Positions 1 through 8,136 are shown, numbered from the stretch's first letter. The stretch is 16,697 bases of DNA from an uncultured Selenomonadaceae bacterium (GCA_945637225.1 CALZDE010000019.1:1-16697); one strand, 5' to 3'. The notes: generated by a model not told the origin, from the sequence alone. Numbers and translations: made by a program.

Positions 1-153
1 TTAATAAGGATTTATGAGATTTTACAGCTTCATAGAAACAGATCCTCAGCCTCCTAAAATAACTTTTAAGTTCAAATGAACTTCTCAATATTTTAATCGT
101 AATCGACTAAAATCTAATTAAGCTATCAACGCATTCCTAATGAAAATTTAATT
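1..153 (-). other. Non-coding stretch with two transcript-strand hairpins
   Basis: After the MotE-like gene no reading frame of note remains. The transcript strand forms TTTTAGTCG / CGATTAAAA (91-112, 9 bp with one G-U pair, 4-nt loop) and AAGTTC / GAACTT (68-83, 4-nt loop). Neither is followed by a clear T run. AGGAGG occurs at 50-55, with an ATG at 31-33 that meets a stop after three codons. The next gene therefore begins outside the window. Confidence 0.45.
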
Positions 154-768
154 TTATTCTTCATCATTAGGGTTAGCAACACGTTTTGGTGTACCAGCAT
201 ACATCTTTCTTGTAATATCTGCTGCCCTGTCTGCACCGAAGGCTTCATTTGCCAGTATCTGAGAAACCTGTGATTCATCCATTTTCTGTAAAATAGAAAT
301 CAGCATTTCATCATCAAGTGCAGTCAGTATCTTAGCCGCTTCATCTGGCTTCATTTCATTGTAAAGGCGTGAAAGCTTGCCAATACGCTTCTTCTCAGCC
401 GCCTGCAATTCCTTGGTTTTCTGTTCTACTTCTTCCTTGGTAAGCTTTATAGGCTTTGATTCCTTTGCTTCGGCTTCCTTCTTCTTATTGTCCTCTATAG
501 CTTTCTTGTTCATGGCATCAGTGTCAGCTTCCAGCCCTTCTCCGTCCTGATTAGCCGCCACAAAATGCTCACCAACAATTGGCCACTCATAGATACCATA
601 TTTTTCATTCATTTCATTAGGGTCCAACAGCTTCAGGTATATACCCAAAAGAAAACCGCCTACCAGCAGTACTACCACACCCACAGCACCAGCTATGAGC
701 TTTACCCTGGACTGTGAGTTCTCGCCGCCTTCGCCCTGAGCCGCTTTCTTTTTCTTTCTAGTAGCCAT
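154..768 (-). CDS. MotE/YlxF-like membrane protein with MgtE_N-type domain
   Basis: This 204-residue protein has a basic N-terminus (RKKKK), one transmembrane helix (about 22-45), a Lys/Glu-rich coiled coil (about 86-130) and a C-terminal helical domain (about 133-190) with the pattern LYNEMKPDEAAKIL...LDDEMLISIL...VSQILA. That pattern matches the MgtE intracellular N domain, which shares its fold with the FliG middle domain. Proteins of this build lie after fliJ in Bacillus (YlxF), and in alphaproteobacteria MotE is a chaperone for the stator-associated protein MotC. AGGTGA lies 7 nt before the ATG. Its likely site is the cytoplasmic membrane next to the basal body. The exact role here is not known. 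Confidence 0.8.
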   Translation of the reverse strand: MATRKKKKAAQGEGGENSQSRVKLIAGAVGVVVLLVGGFLLGIYLKLLDPNEMNEKYGIYEWPIVGEHFVAANQDGEGLEADTDAMNKKAIEDNKKKEAEAKESKPIKLTKEEVEQKTKELQAAEKKRIGKLSRLYNEMKPDEAAKILTALDDEMLISILQKMDESQVSQILANEAFGADRAADITRKMYAGTPKRVANPNDEE

Positions 769-788
769 TTATATTTCACCTGCTTGCC

Positions 789-1442
789 TTACCAGTATAT
801 ATCCATTACCTTGTTTACGTAATTCTGTGTCTCTTTATAAGGAGGTGTTCCTCCATATTTCTGAACGGCACCAGGCCCTGCATTATAAGCCGCTACCGCC
901 TTCTGTACATCACCGTTAAAGGTATCTAACATCTGACGAAGGTATTTGGTACCGCCCTCGATATTCTGTGCCTTATCATAAGGGTTGACTCCAAGAGATG
1001 CTGCTGTACTTGGCATGAGCTGCATTACACCTACTGCACCAGCAGAGGAAACTACATCCTGATTGCCATTTGATTCAGTCTCAGCTACTGCGGAAACCAG
1101 TCTAGGATCTACATTATACTTGCGGGCCGCTTCCTGAATAAGCTGTGTAGTATCCATGCCCAAATTCTTCAATGCCCTATCCATGCCCTGCTGTACCTGG
1201 CTTGTACCGTTTTCCAGCTTTTTTGCAGCCTCTCTGGCGGCATTATCATTGGCATTTATAACAGCATTCTGAAATTCCTTGCCTGTATTATCACTGCTGT
1301 CAATGGCTTCCTTTGCCTTAGCTAATTCCTTTGCAAACTGACCATTATTACCAACACGTCTTGCACCTAGATTTATACCGAAACGATTGTTAATAGCTTC
1401 GATACGGTCTATCGCATTTGCTAATGACTCTACTGTTATCAT
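789..1442 (-). CDS. Soluble lytic transglycosylase-like protein in flagellar operon
   Basis: The C-terminal half (about 100-217) is a lysozyme-like SLT domain that cleaves peptidoglycan glycan strands to form 1,6-anhydro ends. ETES (121-124) carries the probable catalytic glutamate E123, followed by SAGAVGVMQLMPSTAASLGV (133-152) and AAYNAGPGAV (184-193), the classical SLT motifs. Residues 1-95 are low-complexity and helical, with no hydrophobic signal peptide or membrane segment. It lies between fliJ (22 nt before) and the MotE/YlxF-like gene, so export through the flagellar type III apparatus, in the role FlgJ has elsewhere, is a reasonable inference. AAAGGAG lies about 11 nt before the ATG. 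The domain identity is firm; the flagellar function is inferred from context. Confidence 0.9.
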   Translation of the reverse strand: MITVESLANAIDRIEAINNRFGINLGARRVGNNGQFAKELAKAKEAIDSSDNTGKEFQNAVINANDNAAREAAKKLENGTSQVQQGMDRALKNLGMDTTQLIQEAARKYNVDPRLVSAVAETESNGNQDVVSSAGAVGVMQLMPSTAASLGVNPYDKAQNIEGGTKYLRQMLDTFNGDVQKAVAAYNAGPGAVQKYGGTPPYKETQNYVNKVMDIYW

Positions 1443-1464
1443 GGAAATTCATGCTCCTTTCAGT

Positions 1465-1914
1465 TTAGCCTGAATTGCGGAAGTACATCTGACCGCCTAA
1501 TTCATCTAACTGCTTCTGCTCCTCATACAGCATTTCTGCCATATACTCCTGCAGTCGTTTTTCTTTCAGCTGTTCTATGCTTTTCAGCTTGTTCACAACA
1601 GCTACCAGCTCCTTAAGACGTGCCTGTCTCTCTGACTGGGCTTTTAAAATAGCCTGCTGCTGCTGTTCTATCTGAGTTCGCTTCCAATTGAAGAAACTGT
1701 TAAAGGTCATCAGAGTTCCTACTGTAATACCGCCCTTAGCAGTAATTTCATCGTAATCCTTCTGTCCCTTTGCCATATCCTCCAGATACTGCTTCAGAAG
1801 CTGCCTCTGTTCTTCAAGGTTTTTGGTAGCCTTAGCTAATTCTACCTCCGCCTTGTCCTTATTCATTCTTGTTACTTTTAGAAGGGTCTCCAGCTGAAAT
1901 TTAAACTTTTTCAC
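1465..1914 (-). CDS. fliJ: Flagellar export chaperone/stalk protein FliJ
   Basis: FliJ is a small coiled-coil protein that inserts into the FliI ring (like the gamma subunit of F1) and activates the export gate. The 149 residues begin FKFQLETLLKV, the usual FliJ opening, and are almost wholly predicted coiled coil, rich in Lys, Glu and Gln. The start is a GTG with an excellent AGGAGG at 7 nt. Position directly after fliI is the family norm. The sequence is weakly conserved in general, so position and coiled coil carry much of the assignment. Confidence 0.93.
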   Translation of the reverse strand: MKKFKFQLETLLKVTRMNKDKAEVELAKATKNLEEQRQLLKQYLEDMAKGQKDYDEITAKGGITVGTLMTFNSFFNWKRTQIEQQQQAILKAQSERQARLKELVAVVNKLKSIEQLKEKRLQEYMAEMLYEEQKQLDELGGQMYFRNSG

Positions 1915-1937
1915 GGAACTTCCTCCTAATCAATATA

Positions 1938-3245
1938 TCAAATAGATTCCAAACGCTGAATGGTTTCTTCAAAGCTCTGCACCTCAAAAACACCTTGACA
2001 TAAGAAATCATTTATATTGTCTATCTTGGCTACTGCCTCATCAATTTTCTTGCTGGAGCCTTTGACATAAGCACCGATGTGTATCAAATCCTCTGCATCC
2101 TTATATACTGCCATCAATGCTCTCATATTGCGATTGGCTTCCATGTGCTCCTTGGTTACTACTGCACTCATAACACGAGATACGCTGGCTAAAACATCTA
2201 TCGCAGGGAAATGGTTCTGTGCGGCAATATTTCTTGATAAAACGATATGTCCATCGAGAATACTTCGCACCGCATCGGCAATAGGCTCATTCATATCATC
2301 GCCATCTACAAGTACGGTGTAAATACCGGTAATAGACCCCTTCTTACTTGTACCAGCTCTCTCCAAAAGTCTTGGAAGCATAGCAAAAACAGATGGCGTA
2401 TATCCACGAGTAGCAGGAGGCTCACCAACGGTAAGTCCTACCTCACGCTGTGCCATAGCAAATCGTGTAACAGAGTCCATCATAAGAATGACCTTATGAC
2501 CCTTGTCACGGTAATATTCCGCAACCGCCGTAGCTGTCATAGCTCCCTTGATACGTACCAGTGCCGGCTTATCAGATGTAGCTACTACTACTACGGAACG
2601 CTTCAGGCCCTCTTCTCCTAAATCTCTTTCGATAAATTCCTTTACCTCACGGCCACGCTCACCTATGAGGGCAATTACGCTGATATCCGCTTCGGTATTG
2701 CGGGCTATCATGGACAAAAGTGTGGACTTGCCAACACCGGAACCAGCCATAATACCGATACGCTGACCGTCACCCATGGTAATGAGTCCATCAATGGCAC
2801 GTACTCCTACATAAAGTGAATCCTTAATAACCGGCCTGTCTAATGGCTCTGGCGGATCTGCCTGCAGAGGATATTCCTCCTTGCACAAAATAGGCCCCTT
2901 GCCATCAATAGGATTGCCCAGGCCATCAATAACACGCCCCAAAAGCTCTGGCCCTACCTTTACCTGAAGTACCTTCTGAGCAGACATGACCTCACAGCCA
3001 GGTCCTATGCCCTTTGTCTCACCAAGTGGCATAAGCAGCACAAAACCCTCACGAAAGCCTACTACCTCAGATGGTACTGGCTCAACGTCAGGGAAACGGG
3101 ACTTTACATAGCACAGCTCTCCCATGCTGACATTTGGTCCCTTGCACTCAATAACCAATCCAATAATCTGAACTACCTTGCCTATCATTTTCATGGGAAT
3201 GCAGTTTTCTATTGCTTCAGAAAATTTCTTCAGATTCAGGTCCAT
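1938..3245 (-). CDS. fliI: Flagellum-specific ATP synthase / export ATPase FliI
   Basis: FliI is the hexameric F1-beta-like ATPase that helps unfold and deliver flagellar type III substrates. The 435 residues contain the P-loop GSGVGKST (168-175), Walker B VILMMD (252-257), and the family patterns RVIDGLGNPIDGKG, GEPPATRGYTPSVF and DDMNEPIADAVRSILDGHI. I take the ATG at 3245 as start; a GTG three codons upstream is in frame and neither has a strong ribosome binding site, so coupling with fliH (20 nt upstream) is likely. fliJ follows after 23 nt. Confidence 0.97.
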   Translation of the reverse strand: MDLNLKKFSEAIENCIPMKMIGKVVQIIGLVIECKGPNVSMGELCYVKSRFPDVEPVPSEVVGFREGFVLLMPLGETKGIGPGCEVMSAQKVLQVKVGPELLGRVIDGLGNPIDGKGPILCKEEYPLQADPPEPLDRPVIKDSLYVGVRAIDGLITMGDGQRIGIMAGSGVGKSTLLSMIARNTEADISVIALIGERGREVKEFIERDLGEEGLKRSVVVVATSDKPALVRIKGAMTATAVAEYYRDKGHKVILMMDSVTRFAMAQREVGLTVGEPPATRGYTPSVFAMLPRLLERAGTSKKGSITGIYTVLVDGDDMNEPIADAVRSILDGHIVLSRNIAAQNHFPAIDVLASVSRVMSAVVTKEHMEANRNMRALMAVYKDAEDLIHIGAYVKGSSKKIDEAVAKIDNINDFLCQGVFEVQSFEETIQRLESI

Positions 3246-3265
3246 ATTTTTCACTCAACTTGAAT

Positions 3266-4084
3266 TTAATTCATCATGTTACATACTGCCAGCCTTATCT
3301 GCTCCATCTGAGTATTTAGGCGGGCATCTACAGTGCCATTCGGAGATTCCAGAACACAGTCTCCCGGCTTTAGGGAAGCATCAGAGATAACATCCAGCTT
3401 GGCATTACCCTCCAGCATGGACTGCAGCTCTGCCCTGGCCGGCAAAACAAATTCATAGGCTTCAGAACATACCCTCACAGTTATGAAAGGCTGGTCCTTT
3501 ACCTTCTGAATAGCCTCACGAACCAAAGGAAGAATTACCAGAGGTACATCAATAAAATGCTGGGAAATTACCTTGTCGGCAATCTGAAGCACCATTTCTG
3601 CAACGGTGTTTTCGCCCTCTGCAATATACTTTGTTACCTCATCCCTGGCATTCGCTAAAGTCTTTTCTGCCTTCTGATTGGCATTCTCTATTATGTATTT
3701 CTGTTCTTCTATTATCTGCTGCTGACCATCCTGCTGGCCCTTGTTATAGCCTTCATTATAAGCGGATTCATAGGTTGTTCTCCTAAGCTCTTCCGCCTCG
3801 GCCTGAGCCTGCTGAAGTGTCTCAGCTTTTAATGCTTCTGCCTCCTGCCGACCCTGCATCTGAGCCTGCTGAAGTGCTTCTGCCTTGATTATTTCACATT
3901 GTATCTTTGCATCACGGAGCATTTTCTCTGCCCGCTTTTCCCGTTCCATCAGATTCATCAGCATGTCCTGATAGGCGGTGTCGCTCATGCGCTCCATATT
4001 GCCAGAAACATCATCCTGGTTTTTAGGAACACTGATAACGCGGGGATCATCACTCCAGACGATACCCTTTATTACCTTAGACAA
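3266..4084 (-). CDS. fliH: Flagellar assembly protein FliH
   Basis: FliH binds the export ATPase FliI and links it to the C-ring and export gate. The protein (about 272 residues) has a Gln/Ala/Glu-rich coiled coil (about 60-150) and a conserved C-terminal FliH/YscL domain ending LKPGDCVLESPNGTVDARL, typical of the family. Start choice is uncertain. A GTG at 4096 is directly adjacent to AAAGGG, while the TTG at 4084 lies 11 nt from it, the spacing seen for other genes here; I chose the TTG. Either way it overlaps fliG. The coiled coil contains a short in-frame repeat (ALQQAQ / TLQQAQ). Confidence 0.93.
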   Translation of the reverse strand: MSKVIKGIVWSDDPRVISVPKNQDDVSGNMERMSDTAYQDMLMNLMEREKRAEKMLRDAKIQCEIIKAEALQQAQMQGRQEAEALKAETLQQAQAEAEELRRTTYESAYNEGYNKGQQDGQQQIIEEQKYIIENANQKAEKTLANARDEVTKYIAEGENTVAEMVLQIADKVISQHFIDVPLVILPLVREAIQKVKDQPFITVRVCSEAYEFVLPARAELQSMLEGNAKLDVISDASLKPGDCVLESPNGTVDARLNTQMEQIRLAVCNMMN

Positions 4085-5102
4085 GCATTTCGTCACCCTT
4101 TCCGCGGGAAATTACGATTTCACCCTTCTCCTCCAGAGTACGTACTACATTTACGATACGCTGCTGAGCGTCCTCTACATCCCTGATCTTTACAGGGCCC
4201 ATGTATTCCAGTTCTTCTCTCAGCATATCGCCAGCACGCTTGGACATATTCTTGAAAATCTTCTCGGAAACTTCTGCCTGTGCAGCCTTGAGTGCCAGTG
4301 CCAAGTCCTTATTGTCAACCTGACCAAGAACAATCTGCATAGAACGGTCGTCGACCATAACAATATCGTCGAATACGAACATAAGCTTCTTGATTTCTTC
4401 TGCCAGCTCTTGATCGTCGACTTCCAAACTGTCCAGAATTTCCTTCTGTGTGGACATATCTGTACGGTTCAATACCTCTACGATAGCCTTTATACCACCT
4501 GCAACATTGAAATCCTGAGTAACGAGTGCAGACAGCTTTCTTTCAAGTACACGTTCTACCTCACGAAGTACATCTGGTGAAGTGCGGTCCATTTCCGCAA
4601 TACGCTTTGATACCTCGGCACGACGGTCCTGTGGCAAGGAAGACAGAATAATTGCTGCCTGATCTGGATCCAGATAAGCCATAATCAGAGCAATGGTCTG
4701 TGGATGCTCGTTCTGAATGAAGTTCAAAAGCTGGGATGGATCTGTCTTGTGCAGGAAATCGAAAGGACGTACCTGCAGACTTGTAGTGAGACGGCTGATA
4801 ATAACGGAAGCCTTCTCGCTGCCCAGTGCTTTTTCCAAAACATTCCGTGCATACTGCAAACCGCCGGAAGACAGGTAGGACTTAGCCATAGCCATCTGAT
4901 AAAACTCGCTGATGACACTCTGCTTTAACTCAGGCTCCACCTGCTTCTGATTGGCAATTTCCAGTGTAAGCTTTTCTATTTCTTCATCGGTCAAATGCTT
5001 GAACAGCATGGCAGAATACTCCGGACCTAAAGAGATCAAGAGTATTGCTGCCTTCTGTGGGCCGCTTATTTCGGGTTCATTACCATACATATCCATTGGC
5101 AT
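4077..5102 (-). CDS. fliG: Flagellar motor switch protein FliG
   Basis: FliG is the rotor protein that couples stator ion flow to torque and takes part in direction switching. The 341 residues begin with SGPQKAAILLISLGPE; the middle domain has the EHPQ motif (132-135) and the LMFVF linker (240-244). The C-terminal torque helix is DNKDLALALKAA followed by a series of K/R/E residues. The ATG at 5102 lies 10 nt from GGAGG; an in-frame TTG at 5111 is only 1-2 nt from that site and is unlikely. The 3' end overlaps the start of fliH by a few bases. The middle domain is related to the MgtE_N-like domain of the last gene in this window. Confidence 0.97.
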   Translation of the reverse strand: MPMDMYGNEPEISGPQKAAILLISLGPEYSAMLFKHLTDEEIEKLTLEIANQKQVEPELKQSVISEFYQMAMAKSYLSSGGLQYARNVLEKALGSEKASVIISRLTTSLQVRPFDFLHKTDPSQLLNFIQNEHPQTIALIMAYLDPDQAAIILSSLPQDRRAEVSKRIAEMDRTSPDVLREVERVLERKLSALVTQDFNVAGGIKAIVEVLNRTDMSTQKEILDSLEVDDQELAEEIKKLMFVFDDIVMVDDRSMQIVLGQVDNKDLALALKAAQAEVSEKIFKNMSKRAGDMLREELEYMGPVKIRDVEDAQQRIVNVVRTLEEKGEIVISRGKGDEMLV

Positions 5103-5107
5103 AGTTA

Positions 5108-6700
5108 TCAATCCTCCGACAGCCAGGTCTTAATGAGAACAGCCACTTCTTCAGGCTTATTGCGAATGAGTTCTTCGATAGTCTGACGCTCGTTAAGCCG
5201 CTCTTTCTCTTCTTCTGTAAGCTCTGCCTCTGGAATAACTCCCTCGGAAGCAGCAGCCAAACGCTCCTCTTCTTCCCTCTGACGCTGCAGCTCTGCCTGA
5301 CGAATAGCCTCTTCCTCTGCCTCCTTGGCCAGACGTTCCTTTCTTCTCTTGTCGTAGAAGTAGTACGCCACACCAGCGGCAATAAGGAGAATAATGAGAA
5401 TGACAATAGCCCATTCCCGCATTTCCTTGTCTCTGATAGCCTGTTCTTCGGCTGCTCTGCGGTCTGCCAGCTCGGTACTGAATGGCAATGGCTCTACAGA
5501 TACAGTGTCTCCACGTGAATCTACAATTCCTACTGCGGAAGTAACTGCACGCCTAATGCTCTCCTGCTGTTCCTGATTTAAGTCGTCATTTACCAGTACG
5601 GCAACGCTGACTCTCTTAATAGAGCCTGGGGAAGCAACACTGTGCTCCTTGGCTTCGCTGATTTCATAATTCTTGGTGGTTTCCTTCTTGGAGTAAGCCG
5701 CATTAGCATTACTCTCAGTAGCTACATAGCCAGGAATATTGGACTCGGTACCAGCTGGGCCGCCTGGCTGTGTGGAAGTACCATTGTAAGATTCGTTAGT
5801 AGTCTGCTCACTGCGAATAATACCAGATTCATCCACTACTGGAGTGAAAACCTGCTTATCAGTCTGACGCTGGTCAAAGTCAAGCTCGACATTAACACGA
5901 ACAAAAGACTTGCCCTCACCTAAAGCATTATCCAAAAGTGCCTGAACGTCACTCTGAATATTCTGCTGTACCTTGCGAGTCATCTCAAGCTGGGTAAGAG
6001 TCTTCTGACCTACGTTATTTTCACCATTTTCTTCATCATCAGGGTCATTCAAAATCTTGCCCTTCTCATTTACTATGGTGATATTTTCTGGTGCCAGTCC
6101 CTGAACACTGTGCGCTACTAAATTCACAATGCCCTTGATTTCCTTCTTGCTGAGCTGTACATCAGGACGAAGCATCAGCATAATTGAAGCTGTAGCTGGC
6201 TTTTCATTCTTCTTATAAAGGCTGTCCTCCGGCATTACTATATGAACTCGTGCCTTTTCAATAGCGGCAATCTGCTCAATAGTACGGGTCAGTTCACCCT
6301 GCAATGCCTGCAAGTAATTTACCTTATTCTGAAATTCTGTAACACCTAATTTACTGTCATCGAATATTTCGAAGCCCTTATTTCCGCGTGGCAGACCTTC
6401 TGTTGCCAGCTGCAGACGAGCCTCATGCACCTTGGATGATGGCACGATAATACTTGTACCGGCCTTATCCTCAGTAATTTCATATTCAACCTTCATTTCC
6501 TTCAGCTTAGCAGCGATTTCACCAGCATCCTTGGTTTCCATATTGGTAAACAAGGGCACCATGTCAGGCTTACTGCCATACAGCATACTAGCGGCTACAA
6601 TGACAATTATAATTGCTGCCAGACCGCCCAATATACCATAACGCTGCTTCTTGGAAAGCTCTTCCCAACGCTGCAGGTACTTTGCTTTAAAATCTTCCAT
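5108..6700 (-). CDS. fliF: Flagellar MS-ring protein FliF
   Basis: FliF forms the MS ring in the cytoplasmic membrane, the first structure of the basal body. The 530 residues have the expected layout: a short cytoplasmic N-terminus, transmembrane helix 1 at about 21-42, a large extracytoplasmic ring-building domain, transmembrane helix 2 at about 430-449, and a charged cytoplasmic tail. The last residues (PEEVAVLIKTWL) are the conserved FliG-binding helix. A ribosome binding site AAGGGGA lies 8 nt before the ATG. The TGA stop sits between the fliG ribosome binding site and its start, so the two genes are coupled. Confidence 0.97.
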   Translation of the reverse strand: MEDFKAKYLQRWEELSKKQRYGILGGLAAIIIVIVAASMLYGSKPDMVPLFTNMETKDAGEIAAKLKEMKVEYEITEDKAGTSIIVPSSKVHEARLQLATEGLPRGNKGFEIFDDSKLGVTEFQNKVNYLQALQGELTRTIEQIAAIEKARVHIVMPEDSLYKKNEKPATASIMLMLRPDVQLSKKEIKGIVNLVAHSVQGLAPENITIVNEKGKILNDPDDEENGENNVGQKTLTQLEMTRKVQQNIQSDVQALLDNALGEGKSFVRVNVELDFDQRQTDKQVFTPVVDESGIIRSEQTTNESYNGTSTQPGGPAGTESNIPGYVATESNANAAYSKKETTKNYEISEAKEHSVASPGSIKRVSVAVLVNDDLNQEQQESIRRAVTSAVGIVDSRGDTVSVEPLPFSTELADRRAAEEQAIRDKEMREWAIVILIILLIAAGVAYYFYDKRRKERLAKEAEEEAIRQAELQRQREEEERLAAASEGVIPEAELTEEEKERLNERQTIEELIRNKPEEVAVLIKTWLSED

Positions 6701-6724
6701 CTACTATGTCCCCTTAAAAACGTA

Positions 6725-7027
6725 TCATACCTGCATACGCATGATTTCCTGATAAGCATCTACGACCTTATTGCGCACCTGTAAGGTGAGCTGTAACGCA
6801 ATGTCAGCTTTTTCCGAAGCCACTACAGCCTGAGATATATCTTCCAATTCTCCAGCAGCCAGTTTAGCTCCCAGCTCTTCAGATTCATTTTGCAGTTTGT
6901 TTACGTCAGCCAGCGATTCCTGAAGAAATTCTCCAAAGGTCTTTGTTACTGGCTGGAGGGTATTCTCTCCAATATGGCTCTCCGCACTCATGTGAACGGG
7001 AGTCATCTGCAATGCTTCAATCTGCAT
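6725..7027 (-). CDS. fliE: Flagellar hook-basal body complex protein FliE
   Basis: FliE is a small protein that joins the MS ring to the rod and is needed for export of the other rod proteins. The 100-residue length and the C-terminal pattern SEKADIALQLTLQVRNKVVDAYQEIMRMQV (split here only as key residues: ADIAL, LQVRNKVVDAYQEIM) fit the family. Translation probably starts at the ATG at 7027, 7 nt after GAGG; the adjacent upstream GTG is only 4 nt from it. It is the first gene after the internal promoter at 7133-7161 and lies 24 nt before fliF. Confidence 0.95.
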   Translation of the reverse strand: MQIEALQMTPVHMSAESHIGENTLQPVTKTFGEFLQESLADVNKLQNESEELGAKLAAGELEDISQAVVASEKADIALQLTLQVRNKVVDAYQEIMRMQV

Positions 7028-7097
7028 CACGTCACCTCATCTCAAAATATATGTCAGCATTACTGTAAGTCTCTAATTAACTAAAAGACATTTCTAA

Positions 7098-7124
7098 CAA
7101 AAACTAATGCCTCATTAATGGCAT
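7098..7124 (-). terminator. Small hairpin with T run between flgC and fliE
   Basis: ATGCC / GGCAT (7120-7124, 7107-7111) with an 8-nt loop is followed by TAGTTTTTG. It could attenuate read-through from flgBC. Because it begins about 2 nt after the predicted start of the fliE promoter, it may instead be a 5' stabilising hairpin. The short stem makes it a weak terminator at best. Confidence 0.35.
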
Positions 7125-7132
7125 ACTTTTTC

Positions 7133-7161
7133 ATTATAATGTATTTTTTTTATTTTGTAAA
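7133..7161 (-). promoter_or_regulatory. Strong sigma-A-type promoter upstream of fliE
   Basis: TTTACA (7156-7161), an exact 17-nt A-rich spacer and TATAAT (7133-7138) make the best housekeeping promoter in the window. It lies in the 173-nt gap between flgC and fliE and predicts a start near 7126 with a leader of about 100 nt. It would allow fliE and downstream genes to be expressed independently of flgBC. Confidence 0.65.
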
Positions 7162-7200
7162 CTATTTTTTAATCGTTATGCAAATCTGTTACTAAATATA

Positions 7201-7668
7201 TCACTTGCTGATATTAATCGCCGCATTAGCCATGCTCTTGGCAGACTGTATTGCCGTAGCATTTGCTTCATATGCTCTTGAAGCGGTAATCATGTCCACC
7301 ATTTCGTTTACAATGTTTACATTTGGAAGTTCCACATATCCCTGGGCATTAGCGTCAGGATGACCTGGATCATAAACCATCTTGCCCGGTGAATCATCAT
7401 GTATAATTTTGGTAGCTCTTACACCTTTTCCCGGCTTTCTGTTATCCTTTTTCTTGGCACCCTCTAAAAGCTCGCCTGAAAGAAAATTAGCAAATGCACT
7501 TTTTTCCTCCGTCCTAGGCTCAAAAACTACCACACCTCTGCGGAATGGTTCACCATTTGCGGTTCTTGTCGTATTGACATTAGCTATGTTATTGGAAATT
7601 ACATCCATTCTTAAACGCTCTGCGGTAAGACCAGAAGCTGATGCATCAATACCACCAAACATACTCAT
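7201..7668 (-). CDS. flgC: Flagellar basal-body rod protein FlgC
   Basis: FlgC is another proximal rod subunit. The 155 residues carry the N-terminal rod motif MDVISNNIANVNTTRT and the C-terminal segment VNIVNEMVDMITASRAYEAN, which is highly characteristic of FlgC. The central SPGKMVYDPGHPDANAQGYV also fits. GAGGTG lies 8 nt before the ATG. It is followed by a 173-nt AT-rich gap holding a promoter, so flgBC may be transcribed partly separately from fliE onward. Confidence 0.97.
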   Translation of the reverse strand: MSMFGGIDASASGLTAERLRMDVISNNIANVNTTRTANGEPFRRGVVVFEPRTEEKSAFANFLSGELLEGAKKKDNRKPGKGVRATKIIHDDSPGKMVYDPGHPDANAQGYVELPNVNIVNEMVDMITASRAYEANATAIQSAKSMANAAINISK

Positions 7669-7686
7669 GAAATTTTCACCTCATTA

Positions 7687-8121
7687 TCATTTACTCTGCA
7701 ATACATTCTTAACTCGCTGGAAATAGCCGCCCATTTTCTTCGCCATAGCACTGTAATAAAGCTGATTCTTAGCCAGGTTTGCCATCTCTATATCAATATC
7801 TACATTATTATTATCAGTTCGCATAGTAGTAGAATTATCTAATTCTATTGTAGCCTCCGCATGAATACGTCCATCAGGCTCGCCCATATGCTTGTCCTGT
7901 GTACGGGCCATTTTCAGCTTTTTCGCTCTTGCCTTCTTAACATCCTCATCTAAATCCAGCTCCTGAGCTAAAAGACTTTCAAACATAACCTCACTGCGTT
8001 TAAAGTTAGGTGTATTTACATTTGCTATATTATTGCTTATTACTTCCTGTCTCAGCTGAGCTGCCCTCATGCCACGAGAAAGATGATCTATAGTAGGTGC
8101 ATTCACTAACTGCTCCAGCAT
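7687..8121 (-). CDS. flgB: Flagellar basal-body rod protein FlgB
   Basis: FlgB is a proximal rod subunit exported by the flagellar type III system. The 144-residue protein shows the conserved rod motif VISNNIANVNTPNFKRSEV near residues 28-46 and a C-terminal helix typical of axial proteins. I chose the ATG at 8121 (MLEQLVNAP, like other FlgB starts) because AGGAG lies 11 nt upstream; an in-frame GTG four codons earlier sits directly on that site. This is the first gene of the flagellar operon, about 240 nt after codY, separated from it by a terminator. flgC follows after 18 nt. Confidence 0.96.
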   Translation of the reverse strand: MLEQLVNAPTIDHLSRGMRAAQLRQEVISNNIANVNTPNFKRSEVMFESLLAQELDLDEDVKKARAKKLKMARTQDKHMGEPDGRIHAEATIELDNSTTMRTDNNNVDIDIEMANLAKNQLYYSAMAKKMGGYFQRVKNVLQSK

Positions 8122-8136
8122 AACGCGCCACACTCC

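Noticed and set aside
31..55. AGGAGG followed by an ATG, resembling a gene start near the left edge
   Set aside because: The ATG is followed by a stop after three codons and no other start in the remaining sequence opens a frame; fliK or another gene must start outside the window.
3978..4580. 200-codon plus-strand frame opposite fliG and fliH
   Set aside because: Antisense to two conserved genes, and the translation has no recognisable domain or plausible start signal.
5080..5406. Minus-strand 108-codon frame overlapping the end of fliF
   Set aside because: It is an Arg/Ser-rich out-of-frame reading of the fliF tail; fliF itself is intact, so no frameshift or second gene is implied.
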